A DNA stretch of 53,502 bases from a virus: IMG/VR virus record IMGVR_UViG_3300018432_000016, positions 1-53,502 of that record. The stretch is one strand, 5' to 3'. This document shows positions 15,360-23,297 of this stretch, one piece after another. Made by a program: the position numbers and the translations under genes. The stretch's first letter is position 1. Each line of letters opens with the position of its first letter. A model generated the notes under the pieces. That model was not told the DNA's origin, ran no database searches, and worked only from the letters and a program-made list of their open reading frames with translations.

Positions 15360-17890
15360 GCGGTGCCCCCGAGGAGTGCGACGGGCCGGGTCGCCCCGGA
15401 GGAGAGCTGCCACCCGAGGTCGTTCCCGACGTGCGCGGCGAGGATCCGCTCGTCCATGCCGGGCGCCGGGTGTACGTCGATCTGCACGTTCGCCCCGCCG
15501 ACGGAGGTGGAGGCGGTGCCGGTGACGCCGGGCAGGTTGCCGGAGAGGAGCCCCCGGAGCAGGTCGTCGGCGACGCGTCGCTGCTCGGGGGTGGCGACGA
15601 GTTCGTCGTCGCGGAGGAGGGCGAGACCTTCCCCGCCGTCGGCGGTGAACACGCCGCCGGAGTGGAGGCGAGGAATGTCCGGCGGGTTGACCGTCACCCC
15701 CATGATCGTGAACTCTAGGAACCCGTTCAGTCGGTCGATGACCTGTTCGTTGATGAATCCCCGGACGGCCCGGAAGATCGACCCGGCCACGTCGCCCACG
15801 AACGAGGCGGCCTTACTGATCCCGTTAACGAGTCCCCGGATCAGGTCGCCGCCGGCGTTGAGCAGCAGGGACCCGAGGTTGCCGAGGGCGGAGAGGATCT
15901 TCCCCGGCAGACCTTTCACGAAGTCGACGACTGTACCGATACCGCTTTTCACCTTGTCGACGACGGCATTAAAGGCGCCGACGACCTTATCTTTGATGGC
16001 ATTAAAGGCGTCGACGGTGAATTTCTTTACCTTATCCCAATTGGCGATAATCAATGCGACGAGCCCGACGACGAGTGCGATGACCCACCCGATCGGGCCT
16101 AGGGCGATGAACCAGGCGAGGGCCATGCGGGCGGCGGCGAGGAGCGCCTGCGCGCCCATGAGCACCCATCCGGCGACGACGCGGGCCACGGTGCCGGCCA
16201 TCGACGCGGCCATGATGGCGCCCTGCACCACGAACCCGGCGGCCATGACGGCGAGGGATGCGACGGTGCGGATCTGCGCGCCCAACCAGGCGGCGGCGAC
16301 GACGGCGGCGTTGATGACGGCGGAGATTCCCATGCCGATCCACGCGCCGACCGTGAGCCCGGCGGACAGGATGGCGGCGAAGCTCATAGCGGCCCACCGG
16401 GCGACGATGAGCGCCGACTGTGCGACGTAGACGATGCCGGTGCCGATCGCGCCGGCGGCGGCCATTCCCCACCCGATGAGGGTCATCGTGCCGGAGGCGA
16501 TGGCGGCGAACCCGAGGCGGGCGAGGGCCGGGATCAGGACGATCGTGATACCGGTCGCTATGTCCTCGATGGTGCCCTTGTGCTCCGTCAACCAGTCGGA
16601 GAATTTCGTCAGGGCGGGCATCACGTTGTCCTCGACATACCCCCGGATGGTGTCTAGGGCGGGGGCGAGGTTGTCCTCCAGCCATGTTGCGACGGCCTCG
16701 ATGGCCGGGCGGAGGTTGTCGCCGATCCACGTCGCGGCGCCCTGGATAGCGGGGATGAAAGTCGACGTGAGGACGGAGGCGATCGTCTCGATGATCGGGA
16801 CGACGACCCCGCCGATGATGTCGACGAACGCGGTCTGTGCGGTCCTCCAGAACGTCGTGAGGTTCGTCGAGGCGTTGTCGTTGAGGGTGGTCCCCAGGTT
16901 GCCAACGGCGCCCTCGACCTGCCCGAGCCCCTCGACGGCGGTCGACGGGTCCATCTGGAGGATCGCGTCGCCGAGGTCCTCGTACTGCGTGCCGACGAGT
17001 TCGGCGGCGGCGGCGGAGCGGAGCGCCGGGTCCTCGGTGTTGCGGAGCGCGTCGAGGACGCTGTCGAGGGCGGCGGACGCGGCCGGCCCACCCTCCTGCA
17101 TGGCGGCGAAGTAGTTGTCGGCGTTGAGCCCGAGGGAGCCGAGCGCCTCGGCGGCGCCCTCCCCCGCCTCCCGGCCGATGATGCCCATCTCCCGCAGCGC
17201 GTCGGCCGCAAAATCCGCGTTGGGGATGCCGGCGGCAAGCGCCTGATTGATGAGCCCCACCGACTGCGAGCCGTTGAGTCCTAGCTCGGAGAATGTGGAG
17301 CCGTACTCGCCGACCACGTCGAGGAGGTCCCCGCCCCGGTCGGCGCCCTCTTGGAATCCTCGGGTGAGTACGTCGAGCGCCTCCTCGGCGTTCGCGGCGA
17401 GCCCGGTTTGGATCATGCGGCCGACGGCGGCGGAGGTGGCACCTACATCCTGTTCCATCGCCGTGGACAGGTCGAGGACGGAGCCGGTGACGGCCTGGAG
17501 GTCGGCGGAGGAGGCGTCGGCCATGCCGCCGACGTTCTGCACGACGGAGCGGAGGGCGTCGTTCACGGCGCCGAGGGAATCCCCGTAGGCGTTGGCGTAC
17601 AGGTCGCCGGCGACCTGCCCGTACCGCTCGGATTCGGCGCCGGACGCTCCGAGCTGCGCGGCGAGTTTGTCGCCGAGGGCGGCCTCCTCCAGGGCGGCGG
17701 CGAACCCGCCGGCGACGACCGCCCCGGCGGCGGCGATCCCGGCCGCCATCTTCGTCGAGAACGCGTCGGCGCCGGACTCCCCGGCTGCTTCCATCGCCGC
17801 CGAGACCTTGGGTTCGATTTCCCGCTGTATCTCGGCCTTGTCGGCGTCGCCCCGGATACGGACCGCTGCCTCGCCGATGACGACCGCCAC
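15356..17890 (-). CDS. Tape measure protein (844 aa)
   Basis: The second-longest chain here. It has an Ala/Gly-rich helical N-terminus and a TMP-core-like section (about 110-260: SVVQNVGGMADASSADLQAVTG, LTRGFQEGADRGGDLLDVVGEY, FSELGLNGSQSVGLINQALAAG, then LREMGI). Several hydrophobic helices span about 450-620, and a Gly-rich end follows. It comes right after the chaperone frameshift unit and before Dit, the canonical position. It sets tail length and is ejected with the DNA. The stretch encoding about 590-720 (15.7-16.1 kb) is locally less GC-rich. Confidence 0.95.
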   Translation of the reverse strand: MAVVIGEAAVRIRGDADKAEIQREIEPKVSAAMEAAGESGADAFSTKMAAGIAAAGAVVAGGFAAALEEAALGDKLAAQLGASGAESERYGQVAGDLYANAYGDSLGAVNDALRSVVQNVGGMADASSADLQAVTGSVLDLSTAMEQDVGATSAAVGRMIQTGLAANAEEALDVLTRGFQEGADRGGDLLDVVGEYGSTFSELGLNGSQSVGLINQALAAGIPNADFAADALREMGIIGREAGEGAAEALGSLGLNADNYFAAMQEGGPAASAALDSVLDALRNTEDPALRSAAAAELVGTQYEDLGDAILQMDPSTAVEGLGQVEGAVGNLGTTLNDNASTNLTTFWRTAQTAFVDIIGGVVVPIIETIASVLTSTFIPAIQGAATWIGDNLRPAIEAVATWLEDNLAPALDTIRGYVEDNVMPALTKFSDWLTEHKGTIEDIATGITIVLIPALARLGFAAIASGTMTLIGWGMAAAGAIGTGIVYVAQSALIVARWAAMSFAAILSAGLTVGAWIGMGISAVINAAVVAAAWLGAQIRTVASLAVMAAGFVVQGAIMAASMAGTVARVVAGWVLMGAQALLAAARMALAWFIALGPIGWVIALVVGLVALIIANWDKVKKFTVDAFNAIKDKVVGAFNAVVDKVKSGIGTVVDFVKGLPGKILSALGNLGSLLLNAGGDLIRGLVNGISKAASFVGDVAGSIFRAVRGFINEQVIDRLNGFLEFTIMGVTVNPPDIPRLHSGGVFTADGGEGLALLRDDELVATPEQRRVADDLLRGLLSGNLPGVTGTASTSVGGANVQIDVHPAPGMDERILAAHVGNDLGWQLSSGATRPVALLGGTA

Positions 17891-17893
17891 GCG

Positions 17894-18870
17894 CTACCCC
17901 CCTGATCGTCCGGCCGGCCCCCCGGCCTCCTGCGCCCGGCGCATCGCCCGTTGCTGCGCCGGTGTCCTGCCCCACGTCGCGGCGCGGGCATCCCGGTCGG
18001 ACCGGTCGGCGCGGCCGGCCCGGGTGGGGAACGTGAACGAGGCGAGTTGCTCGTCCAGCTCCCCGCGCCGTTCGGTGTTGTCCTCGTCTTCCTCCAGTAG
18101 GAGGCAGTACAGCAGGTCGAACGCCAGAGTTGCGGGCAGCTCCAGGAACGACCGGGCGCCGGCGGTGAGGGTCAGCGGCGCGAGCTTCCCTTCGACGTAC
18201 GACCGGTTCGTGACTGCCCACGCCGCGAGGACGTGGGCTTCCGGGTAGGGCGCTTGACCGCATCCCCGGTGATCCACTCCGACAGTTCGGTGAGGGCGGC
18301 GAGCTGGACGCGGTGCCGGGGCGAGTTCATGACGAACTCGAACCGGCGGCGGGAGGAGCCGTCGTCGAACACGTCGAACTCGCCGATCGCCTGCCGCAGC
18401 TCGGTCGCGGTGAGCAACGTCCCGTCGTGCCACTCGTAGCGGGGCTCGGCGTCCTCGGGGGGCTCGGGTGCGACCTCGCCCTGCTCCTCGTCCTCGCTCG
18501 GCATCCACTCGACCGGCTCGCCGTCGGAATCCTCGACGAACAGGACGACCTCGCCGTCGTCGTCGGTGACAGGTCCGTCGGGGAACCTCCAGTCCGCCGA
18601 TACCCCGTCGTCGTCGCGGAGGCTCGTCCGCAGGAGGACGGCGGTCGCGTTCGCCTGCTGGACCTCGGTGCGGGCGTTCATCATGCCGAGGATGGCGCCG
18701 GCGTCGGCGTCGAAGTAAGCATCGAACTCCTCGACGAACCGGTCGGAGTCGGTCTCAACCTCGATCCCGAACCGGCGGAATCGGCGGTCGGCGAGCGCGG
18801 CCGGGCGTTGCCCGAACACGGGGAGACCGGGAGGGGCCTCGGGGGACGCGGGGGTGTCGGTGTCTGCCAC
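17894..18870 (-). CDS. Tail assembly chaperone G-T fusion made by -1 frameshift
   Basis: The downstream frame (stop 17894) has no credible start of its own. Its sensible sequence begins around GQAPYPEAHVLAAWAVTNRSYVEGK, while the upstream frame stops making sense after EWITGDAV. The frames cross at 18255-18290. The most likely slip is at the G-run in ACC GGG GAT (18270-18262), re-read as CGG GGA. Programmed -1 slippage between G and T chaperones immediately before the tape measure gene is nearly universal in siphoviruses. The fusion would be about 324 residues. The exact slippery site is not proven. Confidence 0.8.
18172..18870 (-). CDS. Tail assembly chaperone G (232 aa, unshifted product)
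   Basis: GTG at 18870 with a near-leaderless promoter (TACTAA at 18881-18886). The acidic protein (FRRFGIEVETDSDRFVEEF, EDSDGEPVEWMPSEDEEQG, FEFVMNSPRHRVQLAALTELSEWI) has the size and acidity of G chaperones. The last 25 residues are Arg/Ser-rich read-through of the T frame, as expected for a non-shifting ribosome. It helps tape-measure folding and tube assembly. Confidence 0.85.
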   Translation of the reverse strand: MADTDTPASPEAPPGLPVFGQRPAALADRRFRRFGIEVETDSDRFVEEFDAYFDADAGAILGMMNARTEVQQANATAVLLRTSLRDDDGVSADWRFPDGPVTDDDGEVVLFVEDSDGEPVEWMPSEDEEQGEVAPEPPEDAEPRYEWHDGTLLTATELRQAIGEFDVFDDGSSRRRFEFVMNSPRHRVQLAALTELSEWITGDAVKRPTRKPTSSRRGQSRTGRTSKGSSRR

Positions 18871-18880
18871 ACCGGGGAGG

Positions 18881-18886
18881 TTAGTA
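18881..18886 (-). promoter_or_regulatory. Late-type -10 box TACTAA close to the chaperone GTG
   Basis: The minus strand reads GGGGGGTACTAACCTCCCC and the GTG at 18870 follows ten bases after the box, with no ribosome binding site. It restarts late transcription after the plus-strand island. Confidence 0.5.
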
Positions 18887-18911
18887 CCCCCCCGGTGATG
18901 AGTTGCGGCGA

Positions 18912-18929
18912 CCGCTCGGTTCCGAGCGG
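18912..18929. promoter_or_regulatory. Palindrome CCGCTCGGTTCCGAGCGG
   Basis: An 8-bp perfect inverted repeat lies between the divergent chaperone and plus-strand island promoters. The same core CTCGGNNCCGAG occurs at about 35020-35038 and 45908-45929. Candidate regulator binding site. Confidence 0.4.
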
Positions 18930-18970
18930 TTCACCCGTTCGGGGGACGCGACACGACACGCGGCGCGGCG

Positions 18971-19004
18971 GTACTTGCCCCTCCCTCAATACCCGTGTAC
19001 AAAT
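18971..19004 (+). promoter_or_regulatory. Leaderless-type promoter (module copy, plus strand)
   Basis: It reads GTACTTGCCCC at 18971, then AATACCCGTG and TACAAAT at 18998-19004, five bases before the ATG at 19010. It shares the GTACTT-C-run, ACCCGTG and -10 order with five minus-strand copies, and CGACACGACACGCG lies upstream as in some of them. Confidence 0.75.
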
Positions 19005-19009
19005 CTCTT

Positions 19010-19213
19010 ATGCGCATCGCGACCCCCACCGCCCGCCGTTCCCTGACCCACGCCCTCCAGCCCGCCGGCACCCGCGCCGCATGCGGCCGGAACCTTCCGA
19101 CCGCTACCGTCCGGGAGACCGACGGCACCCGCGCCGACCTCTGCCTCTATGTCACCTGCGGTGCCTGCCGCGACCGCCTCAACCTCGACACGACGGGTAA
19201 GGGTCAGCGGTAA
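19010..19213 (+). CDS. Small Cys-containing protein (67 aa), leaderless
   Basis: The ATG lies five bases after the -10 box and has no ribosome binding site. The basic N-terminus is followed by RAACGRN and, near the end, CLYVTCGACRDRL. That gives a CG...CxxC arrangement resembling a zinc ribbon and the 82-residue protein at 44506-44754 (SCGAVR...VTCTKCRK). Probably a paralogous accessory protein. First gene of the plus-strand island. Confidence 0.7.
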   Translation: MRIATPTARRSLTHALQPAGTRAACGRNLPTATVRETDGTRADLCLYVTCGACRDRLNLDTTGKGQR

Positions 19214-19261
19214 CCGAACCCGCCCGGCCGCTCCGGGCGTAACAAATCGAGCGGGGGGACT

Positions 19262-19284
19262 GGCCGCCCCCGAGACTAGCGGCC
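19262..19284 (+). terminator. Short hairpin after the leaderless gene
   Basis: Arms GGCCGC (19262-19267) and GCGGCC (19279-19284) lie about 50 bases after the stop at 19213. Modest in strength, but it fits the promoter-gene-hairpin pattern. Confidence 0.4.
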
Positions 19285-19294
19285 CTCACTCTTA

Positions 19295-19316
19295 CGGGGG
19301 GGCATAGTGCCCCCCG
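19295..19316 (+). promoter_or_regulatory. Palindromic promoter region with CATAGT
   Basis: GGGGGGCA-TAG-TGCCCCCC is a perfect 8-bp inverted repeat enclosing a CATAGT -10-like box. GGGTAAAGTTCCCACGCCTAGGAG follows, so a transcript from it would carry the start-associated leader to the gene at 19345. An operator overlapping the promoter is likely. Confidence 0.45.
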
Positions 19317-19344
19317 GGTAAAGTTCCCACGCCTAGGAGCCGAT

Positions 19345-19641
19345 GTGTCATTCATGAGCAACCGCCCCCGTATCACTGCCGCCGCGATCCGCGACGCCGC
19401 GACCCGCCTCGCCGGGACGGTCGTCCTCGACCTCGCCGACCTGTCCGTCGGGCCGGCCCTGTACCTGCCCCGCCTGGAGGCGTTCGCGTCGATCGACGGC
19501 GAGGACCTCGGCGTCGACGACGGGACCCTCGTCGTCCTCGTGTTCCCCGGCGAGGCGCGGGACCTGATCGAGGAGCACGGCACGCCCGGCCGGGCGGCCG
19601 AGGTCCGTACCCGCGAGCTTCGCGCGGCCGGTGTGCTGTGA
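19345..19641 (+). CDS. Hypothetical protein of the plus-strand island (98 aa)
   Basis: It is preceded by the start-associated sequence TCCCACGCCTAGGAG in plus orientation, the only plus-strand copy. The start is a GTG just after the ribosome binding site; an internal ATG three codons later is possible. The alpha/beta-looking protein (GTVVLDLADLSVGPALYLPRL, TLVVLVFPGEARDLIEEHG) overlaps the next gene by 4 bases. No family recognised. Confidence 0.7.
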   Translation: MSFMSNRPRITAAAIRDAATRLAGTVVLDLADLSVGPALYLPRLEAFASIDGEDLGVDDGTLVVLVFPGEARDLIEEHGTPGRAAEVRTRELRAAGVL

Positions 19642-20342
19642 GCGTCCTCGCCGAGGTCGTGGACCTCGCCGCCGTCCGGGGCGCGCACGCCCGCGCCATC
19701 CCCGTCGAGCAGTACGTCGCCCCCCTCACGCTCGACGAGATTGACGCCGAGGTCGAGGCGATCCGCGCCGAACTCGTCCGCCCGTTGCAGCGCCTCGCCC
19801 GGTTGCGGGCGGCCGGCGCGCATCTCACGGCCGGATTCTCGACGTGGCATGAGGCGGTCGAGGCGTGGCTCGGGGACCTCCAGTCGCTCCGCCTCCAGGG
19901 CTCCCCGGAGGCGGTCGCCGAACGTGAGGCGCTCGTGTGGTCGATCCGGGAGACCGGGGCGGCGACGCGGGCGATCCGGGAGCGGCTCGGCGTGTCCGCG
20001 TACGCGGTGAACGAGGCGCTGCGGAAGCTCGACCCGGCGCCGGAGCGAGTGGAGGGCGCCGACGGCCGGTCCCGGTCGTCGAGGACGGGCCGGCAGCAGC
20101 CGGTCGAGGTGCTGCCGGCGCCGACGGGCCGCGTGTGGCAGGTGGCGGCGGAGTGGCTGCGTCGCCACCCGGGCGGGTTGACGCTCGTGGAGTTGGCGCG
20201 GGTAGCGGGCTGGACGGAGGGCAAGGCGTCCGGCGCCCTGTCCGACCTTGTGCGGGTGCGCGGGTTGGCGGTCCGCACGGAGGAGCGGCGGGACGGGCAG
20301 CGTGTCCACGTTCACGCGGTCGCCGGGGAGGTGACGGCGTGA
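19638..20342 (+). CDS. Protein with two helix-turn-helix-like segments (234 aa)
   Basis: GTG overlaps the upstream stop. Residues about 20-85 are helical (IDAEVEAIRAELVRPLQRLARL). About 95-135 (ATRAIRERLGVSAYAVNEALRKL) reads as a helix-turn-helix. The C-terminal 75 residues (VWQVAAEWLRRHPGGLTLVELARVAGWTEGKASGALSDLVRVRGLA) read as a winged helix. A DNA-binding regulator of the island or phage is likely. Confidence 0.7.
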   Translation: MSVLAEVVDLAAVRGAHARAIPVEQYVAPLTLDEIDAEVEAIRAELVRPLQRLARLRAAGAHLTAGFSTWHEAVEAWLGDLQSLRLQGSPEAVAEREALVWSIRETGAATRAIRERLGVSAYAVNEALRKLDPAPERVEGADGRSRSSRTGRQQPVEVLPAPTGRVWQVAAEWLRRHPGGLTLVELARVAGWTEGKASGALSDLVRVRGLAVRTEERRDGQRVHVHAVAGEVTA

Positions 20343-20539
20343 CCGTGGAGCAGCCCCGGGACGCCCTCGGGCAGTTCGCGTCGCGGGAGTGCCCGACGAC
20401 GTACCGGCTCCTCGCCTCCGTGCGGCCCGTGGACGAGCCCCGGGCGCGTCCGGGCGGCGGGTGGTCGGTGGAGGCGCCGAGGTGCCCTCACGGGCATTTC
20501 GCGCGGTGGGCGGCGGTGAACTGCCGGCCGTGCCGTTAG
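20339..20539 (+). CDS. Small protein with CPHGHFARW motif (66 aa)
   Basis: GTG overlaps the upstream stop (GTGA). It contains ALGQFASRECPTTY and RCPHGHFARWAAVNCRPCR, with His/Cys spacing that could bind a metal. Last gene of the three-gene operon, followed by a strong hairpin. Confidence 0.6.
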   Translation: MTVEQPRDALGQFASRECPTTYRLLASVRPVDEPRARPGGGWSVEAPRCPHGHFARWAAVNCRPCR

Positions 20540-20623
20540 GGTCGTCGGCGGCGAGCCGGACGCGGCCGGGGGTGGCCCACTACTGCCCGAACGATGCGAC
20601 CGGGGGACCGCGCCCGATGCGGC

Positions 20624-20662
20624 CGAGGACCCGAGCCCGGGAGGAAGGGGCTCGGGTCCTCG
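20624..20662 (+). terminator. Perfect 15-bp hairpin ending the plus-strand operon
   Basis: Arms CGAGGACCCGAGCCC (20624-20638) and GGGCTCGGGTCCTCG (20648-20662). It is followed closely by a separate promoter for the membrane protein gene. Confidence 0.85.
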
Positions 20663-20682
20663 CGCGTCACCGGTCGATCACC

Positions 20683-20688
20683 TACAGT
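20683..20688 (+). promoter_or_regulatory. -10 box TACAGT, leaderless
   Basis: The spacing of 8 bases to ATG 20697 with no GGAG box indicates a (near-)leaderless transcript. Confidence 0.5.
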
Positions 20689-20696
20689 GACGCCCT

Positions 20697-20894
20697 ATGT
20701 CCTCGCGTCCCCCGCTGCCCGAGACCGTCCTCGTCCCCCGCATCGAAATGCCCCCGACAGCCCGTCCAGACGCCCGGAGGCGGCCTCGCGGCCCGTGGTG
20801 GCTACCCACGGCGGGGGAGGCGGCGGTCGGGCTGTTGTACGTCGCGTGCGGGTTCGTGATGGTGCTCGTGTTCGTGGCGATGCTCGGCAACTAG
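20697..20894 (+). CDS. Small membrane protein (65 aa)
   Basis: A Pro/Arg-rich N-terminal half (about 1-37) precedes one transmembrane helix (AVGLLYVACGFVMVLVFVAML). It has its own promoter and overlaps the last bases of the convergent gene at 20891. Possible holin-like, superinfection-exclusion or envelope-modifying protein; cannot be resolved. Confidence 0.6.
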   Translation: MSSRPPLPETVLVPRIEMPPTARPDARRRPRGPWWLPTAGEAAVGLLYVACGFVMVLVFVAMLGN

Positions 20895-21232
20895 CGGCCG
20901 GCTAGGCGGAGGTTGTCGGTCAGGAACGGGTTACCGCGCCACGTCGGCGTGCCGTCATGGTGGAACAGGGCGTACCGGACGCCCTCCGTCACAACGTCCA
21001 CGTACGGCCCGCGAGCGTCCACGCCGGGCCGTTTTACAATACTGCGCTCCAGGCGGCGGGTTTTCTTGCCGACCTGCCGGCGGGCGCCGGCCTGCACGTT
21101 GCCGGCCCGTCGGGTCAGGTCGGCGACGACCGGCCCCCCGCCGGAGCGCACGTACTTACGGAGGGCGTCGGGGTCGACGACGGCGTACGTGTCGGCGGAT
21201 ACCCGCACGCCGACACCACTTTTGCGGGCCAC
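20891..21232 (-). CDS. Head-tail connector / tail completion protein, HK97 gp10-like (113 aa)
   Basis: GTG at 21232 follows AGGAGCCCCCTC. RKSGVGVRVSADTYAVV, QAGARRQVGKKTRRLERSIVKRPG, YVDVVTEGVRYALFHHDGT and NPFLTDNLRLAGR match the gp10-like minor capsid/completion pattern (YA...H.GT, then FL...). It sits in the joining-gene cluster between adaptor and tail chaperones. Confidence 0.8.
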   Translation of the reverse strand: MARKSGVGVRVSADTYAVVDPDALRKYVRSGGGPVVADLTRRAGNVQAGARRQVGKKTRRLERSIVKRPGVDARGPYVDVVTEGVRYALFHHDGTPTWRGNPFLTDNLRLAGR

Positions 21233-21245
21233 GAGGGGGCTCCTG

Positions 21246-21818
21246 TCACATGAGGGGGACGACGACGCCGACGGCGACGCCGGCCACGTTCCCCGACGGC
21301 CCGAGGGTGACCGCGTCCGCGAGGTCGACCCGCGCCTCCCCCACGTTCTCGCGGGTCAGATACCCGCCGGTGGCGGCCTCGGCGACGGCGCGGGTCAGGT
21401 GGTCGAGGTCGAGCCCGATCGCGTACCCGTGCCGGTCCAGGTCGTCGCGGGAGGGCAGGGTGCGGAGCTGCCCGAGCCCCGGCGCGGGGCGGACGACCTG
21501 TACCTCCAGGATGACGGAGCGGATCTTCTGGCCCCGGTTGACGCCGTTCGTGCGCGGAACCCGCACGGGCGGGGACGGTGCGGCCGGGTCGAGGGCGCGG
21601 ATGGTGCGTTCGTAGGCGACGTGCACCTGCCCGGCGTCCACGTCCCATGCGATGACGCGCGGCTCCCCACCGGCCACGAACCGGCGGGCCGGCAGGGGAA
21701 CGGGCGCGTCGAGGTCATCGGGGTCGGCGTGCTCGGCGTAGTAGGCGGCGACCCGGTCGAGCAGGGCACGCGCGACGGCGGCAGGCGTCGGCGGCCCGTG
21801 CCCGACCGGGAGCGCCAC
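21246..21818 (-). CDS. Tail terminator / tail completion protein (190 aa)
   Basis: GTG at 21818 lies just after the preceding stop. The size and alpha/beta composition fit a neck or tail terminator protein: PAAVARALLDRVAAYYAEHAD at the start, beta strands VHVAYERTI and SVILEVQVVRPAPG, DHLTRAVAEAA in a helix. So does its place after the adaptor and next to the gp10-like gene. Assignment is mainly positional. Confidence 0.55.
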   Translation of the reverse strand: MALPVGHGPPTPAAVARALLDRVAAYYAEHADPDDLDAPVPLPARRFVAGGEPRVIAWDVDAGQVHVAYERTIRALDPAAPSPPVRVPRTNGVNRGQKIRSVILEVQVVRPAPGLGQLRTLPSRDDLDRHGYAIGLDLDHLTRAVAEAATGGYLTRENVGEARVDLADAVTLGPSGNVAGVAVGVVVPLM

Positions 21819-21820
21819 GG

Positions 21821-22012
21821 TCAGGACTCCGAGGAGCCCGAGGACTGCTGCTCGTCGACCTGCCGGACGGCGGTGGAGGAGCGGAACAGTGCGACGGCCC
21901 CGTCCTTCGTGGTGCCACCCTCGGTGGGGTTGTCGCCGGAGGTGGGGCCGGTGAGGTAGTCGGCGGGGTCGCTGGACAGTTCGGTCCGGTTCGGTTCGGT
22001 GGGCATCGTCAC
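21821..22012 (-). CDS. Small polar protein of the head-tail cluster (63 aa)
   Basis: GTG overlaps the upstream stop. It is Thr/Ser/Asp-rich and probably disordered, with a short hydrophobic-basic patch (GAVALFRSSTAVRQV). Unknown role. Confidence 0.55.
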   Translation of the reverse strand: MTMPTEPNRTELSSDPADYLTGPTSGDNPTEGGTTKDGAVALFRSSTAVRQVDEQQSSGSSES

Positions 22013-22608
22013 TCCTGGGTCGTGGTCGTGGTGTCACCGGCGCCGGCGGCGTCGGTGGTCTGCGCGCCCTCAGCGCCGATCTCGACGGTGCCGGCGGGGG
22101 GCGTGAACGCGGCGGGGGCGCCCTCGGGGGACCCGTCCGTCGCCGTCGCGGTGGGGGCGGTGGGGAGCTGCCGGTCGGCGACCGCCGCGACCGGGGCGGC
22201 CGGCGGGGTCTCCTCGGGCTGCTCCCCGTAGGCGTCGAGGAGGCGGCCGATCTTCTCGCCCTTGCGGCCGGCGATGGTGAGGTGCTGCTCCGGGTGGTCG
22301 TCGTTCCACTCGCGGAGCAGGTCGTCGAGTTCGTCGACGGTAAGCGCGTTCAGCTCGTCGTACGTGGTGGCCTTGCCGGCGGCGGGCCGTTCGGCGTCGA
22401 CGGAGCCCTCGGCGAACCGCTCGCGGATCACGTCGTCGGAGTTGGCGGACACGAACCGGCCGAACTCTGTCCGGCCGGCCGCGTCGGCGGAGTTGTACTC
22501 GTCGGCGAGGCGGTCGACGGTGTCCTCGTCGAGCCCGGTGCGGGTGAGGCGTTCGCGGGGGAACGCGGGTGTCCGGGCGGCGGGGAACGGTGCGTACGGG
22601 TCGGTCAC
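22009..22608 (-). CDS. Hypothetical structural-cluster protein with SAP-like segment (199 aa)
   Basis: GTG overlaps the adaptor stop. Residues 1-75 are helical and acidic. About 80-125 (ELNALTVDELDDLLREWN, TIAGRKGEKIGRLLDAYGE) resemble a SAP/HeH-type helix-extended-loop-helix motif. The last 70 residues are Ala/Thr/Pro-rich and disordered. It could be a decoration or scaffold-like protein; no function is claimed. Confidence 0.65.
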   Translation of the reverse strand: MTDPYAPFPAARTPAFPRERLTRTGLDEDTVDRLADEYNSADAAGRTEFGRFVSANSDDVIRERFAEGSVDAERPAAGKATTYDELNALTVDELDDLLREWNDDHPEQHLTIAGRKGEKIGRLLDAYGEQPEETPPAAPVAAVADRQLPTAPTATATDGSPEGAPAAFTPPAGTVEIGAEGAQTTDAAGAGDTTTTTQE

Positions 22609-23294
22609 GGGACCTCCTCGGTCGGGAGCGGGTAGTACTTGGCGTCGGTGTCAGGAGACCACGACGAGGAGGGCCGGCGGGATCCGAACGGGTTGGTCGA
22701 GGCGATCCACAGGTCCACGGGTGCGAGGCCGGTGTGCCCGGCGGCGATGAGCGTCGACGCGGCCTGCTGCGTGAACGTGACGCCCTGCCGGACGATCTGC
22801 GTCACCGTGCCCGGCAGGGTGGACGTGTCGGGGTCGAGGCGGGCTCGGGCGAGGGCGTCGGCGAGGTGTGCGGCGTGCAGCCGGCCGGCGTCGCCCGCGT
22901 CCCGCCCGAACCGGTACCGCAGGCGGAGGGGGCTGGACGCGGTCGGCAGGCGGGCGGCGGTGCCGGGCGCGGCCTCCAGGTACCCGCCCCGGGCGATGCG
23001 GTAGTCGGCCGGGTCGAGCGGGTCACCGGCGGCGGTGCGGACGGCGAGCAGCTCGGCGACGGGCCGGTTCGGGAGGCGGACGGCGCGCGGCCCCCGGCAC
23101 GGGTCGCCCCCGCAGGAGGGGGCCGCGTATAGCTCGACGGCCCGCTCGCGGAGCCCCGCGTACCGGCGGCCGGTGAGCGCATACAGGACTCCGGTCGCGG
23201 CGTCGAGGTAGGTCTGCCACTCGTCGTCGCCGCCGGGGAGGGTGGGGCGGTCGGCGGGCAGGTCGTCGACGGCCGCCCACGCTGCGAGGGCCAC
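22605..23294 (-). CDS. Head-tail adaptor protein (229 aa)
   Basis: The helical N-terminus (EWQTYLDAATGVLYALTGRRYAG) followed by AVRLPNRPVAELLAVRTAAGDPLDPADYRIARGGYLE and a YRFGRDAG strand is the standard layout of gp6-like/head-to-tail adaptors. Adaptors dock under the portal. Unusually, the probable major tail gene precedes it here. Confidence 0.8.
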   Translation of the reverse strand: MALAAWAAVDDLPADRPTLPGGDDEWQTYLDAATGVLYALTGRRYAGLRERAVELYAAPSCGGDPCRGPRAVRLPNRPVAELLAVRTAAGDPLDPADYRIARGGYLEAAPGTAARLPTASSPLRLRYRFGRDAGDAGRLHAAHLADALARARLDPDTSTLPGTVTQIVRQGVTFTQQAASTLIAAGHTGLAPVDLWIASTNPFGSRRPSSSWSPDTDAKYYPLPTEEVP

Positions 23295-23297
23295 CGG

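Noticed and set aside
14955-16430. Long plus-strand frame opposite tape measure and distal tail genes
   Set aside because: Ala/Thr/Arg biased with no motifs, antisense to strongly supported genes.
18912-18929. Possible attachment site at the palindrome
   Set aside because: No integrase or recombinase gene is present, and three copies argue for a regulator site.
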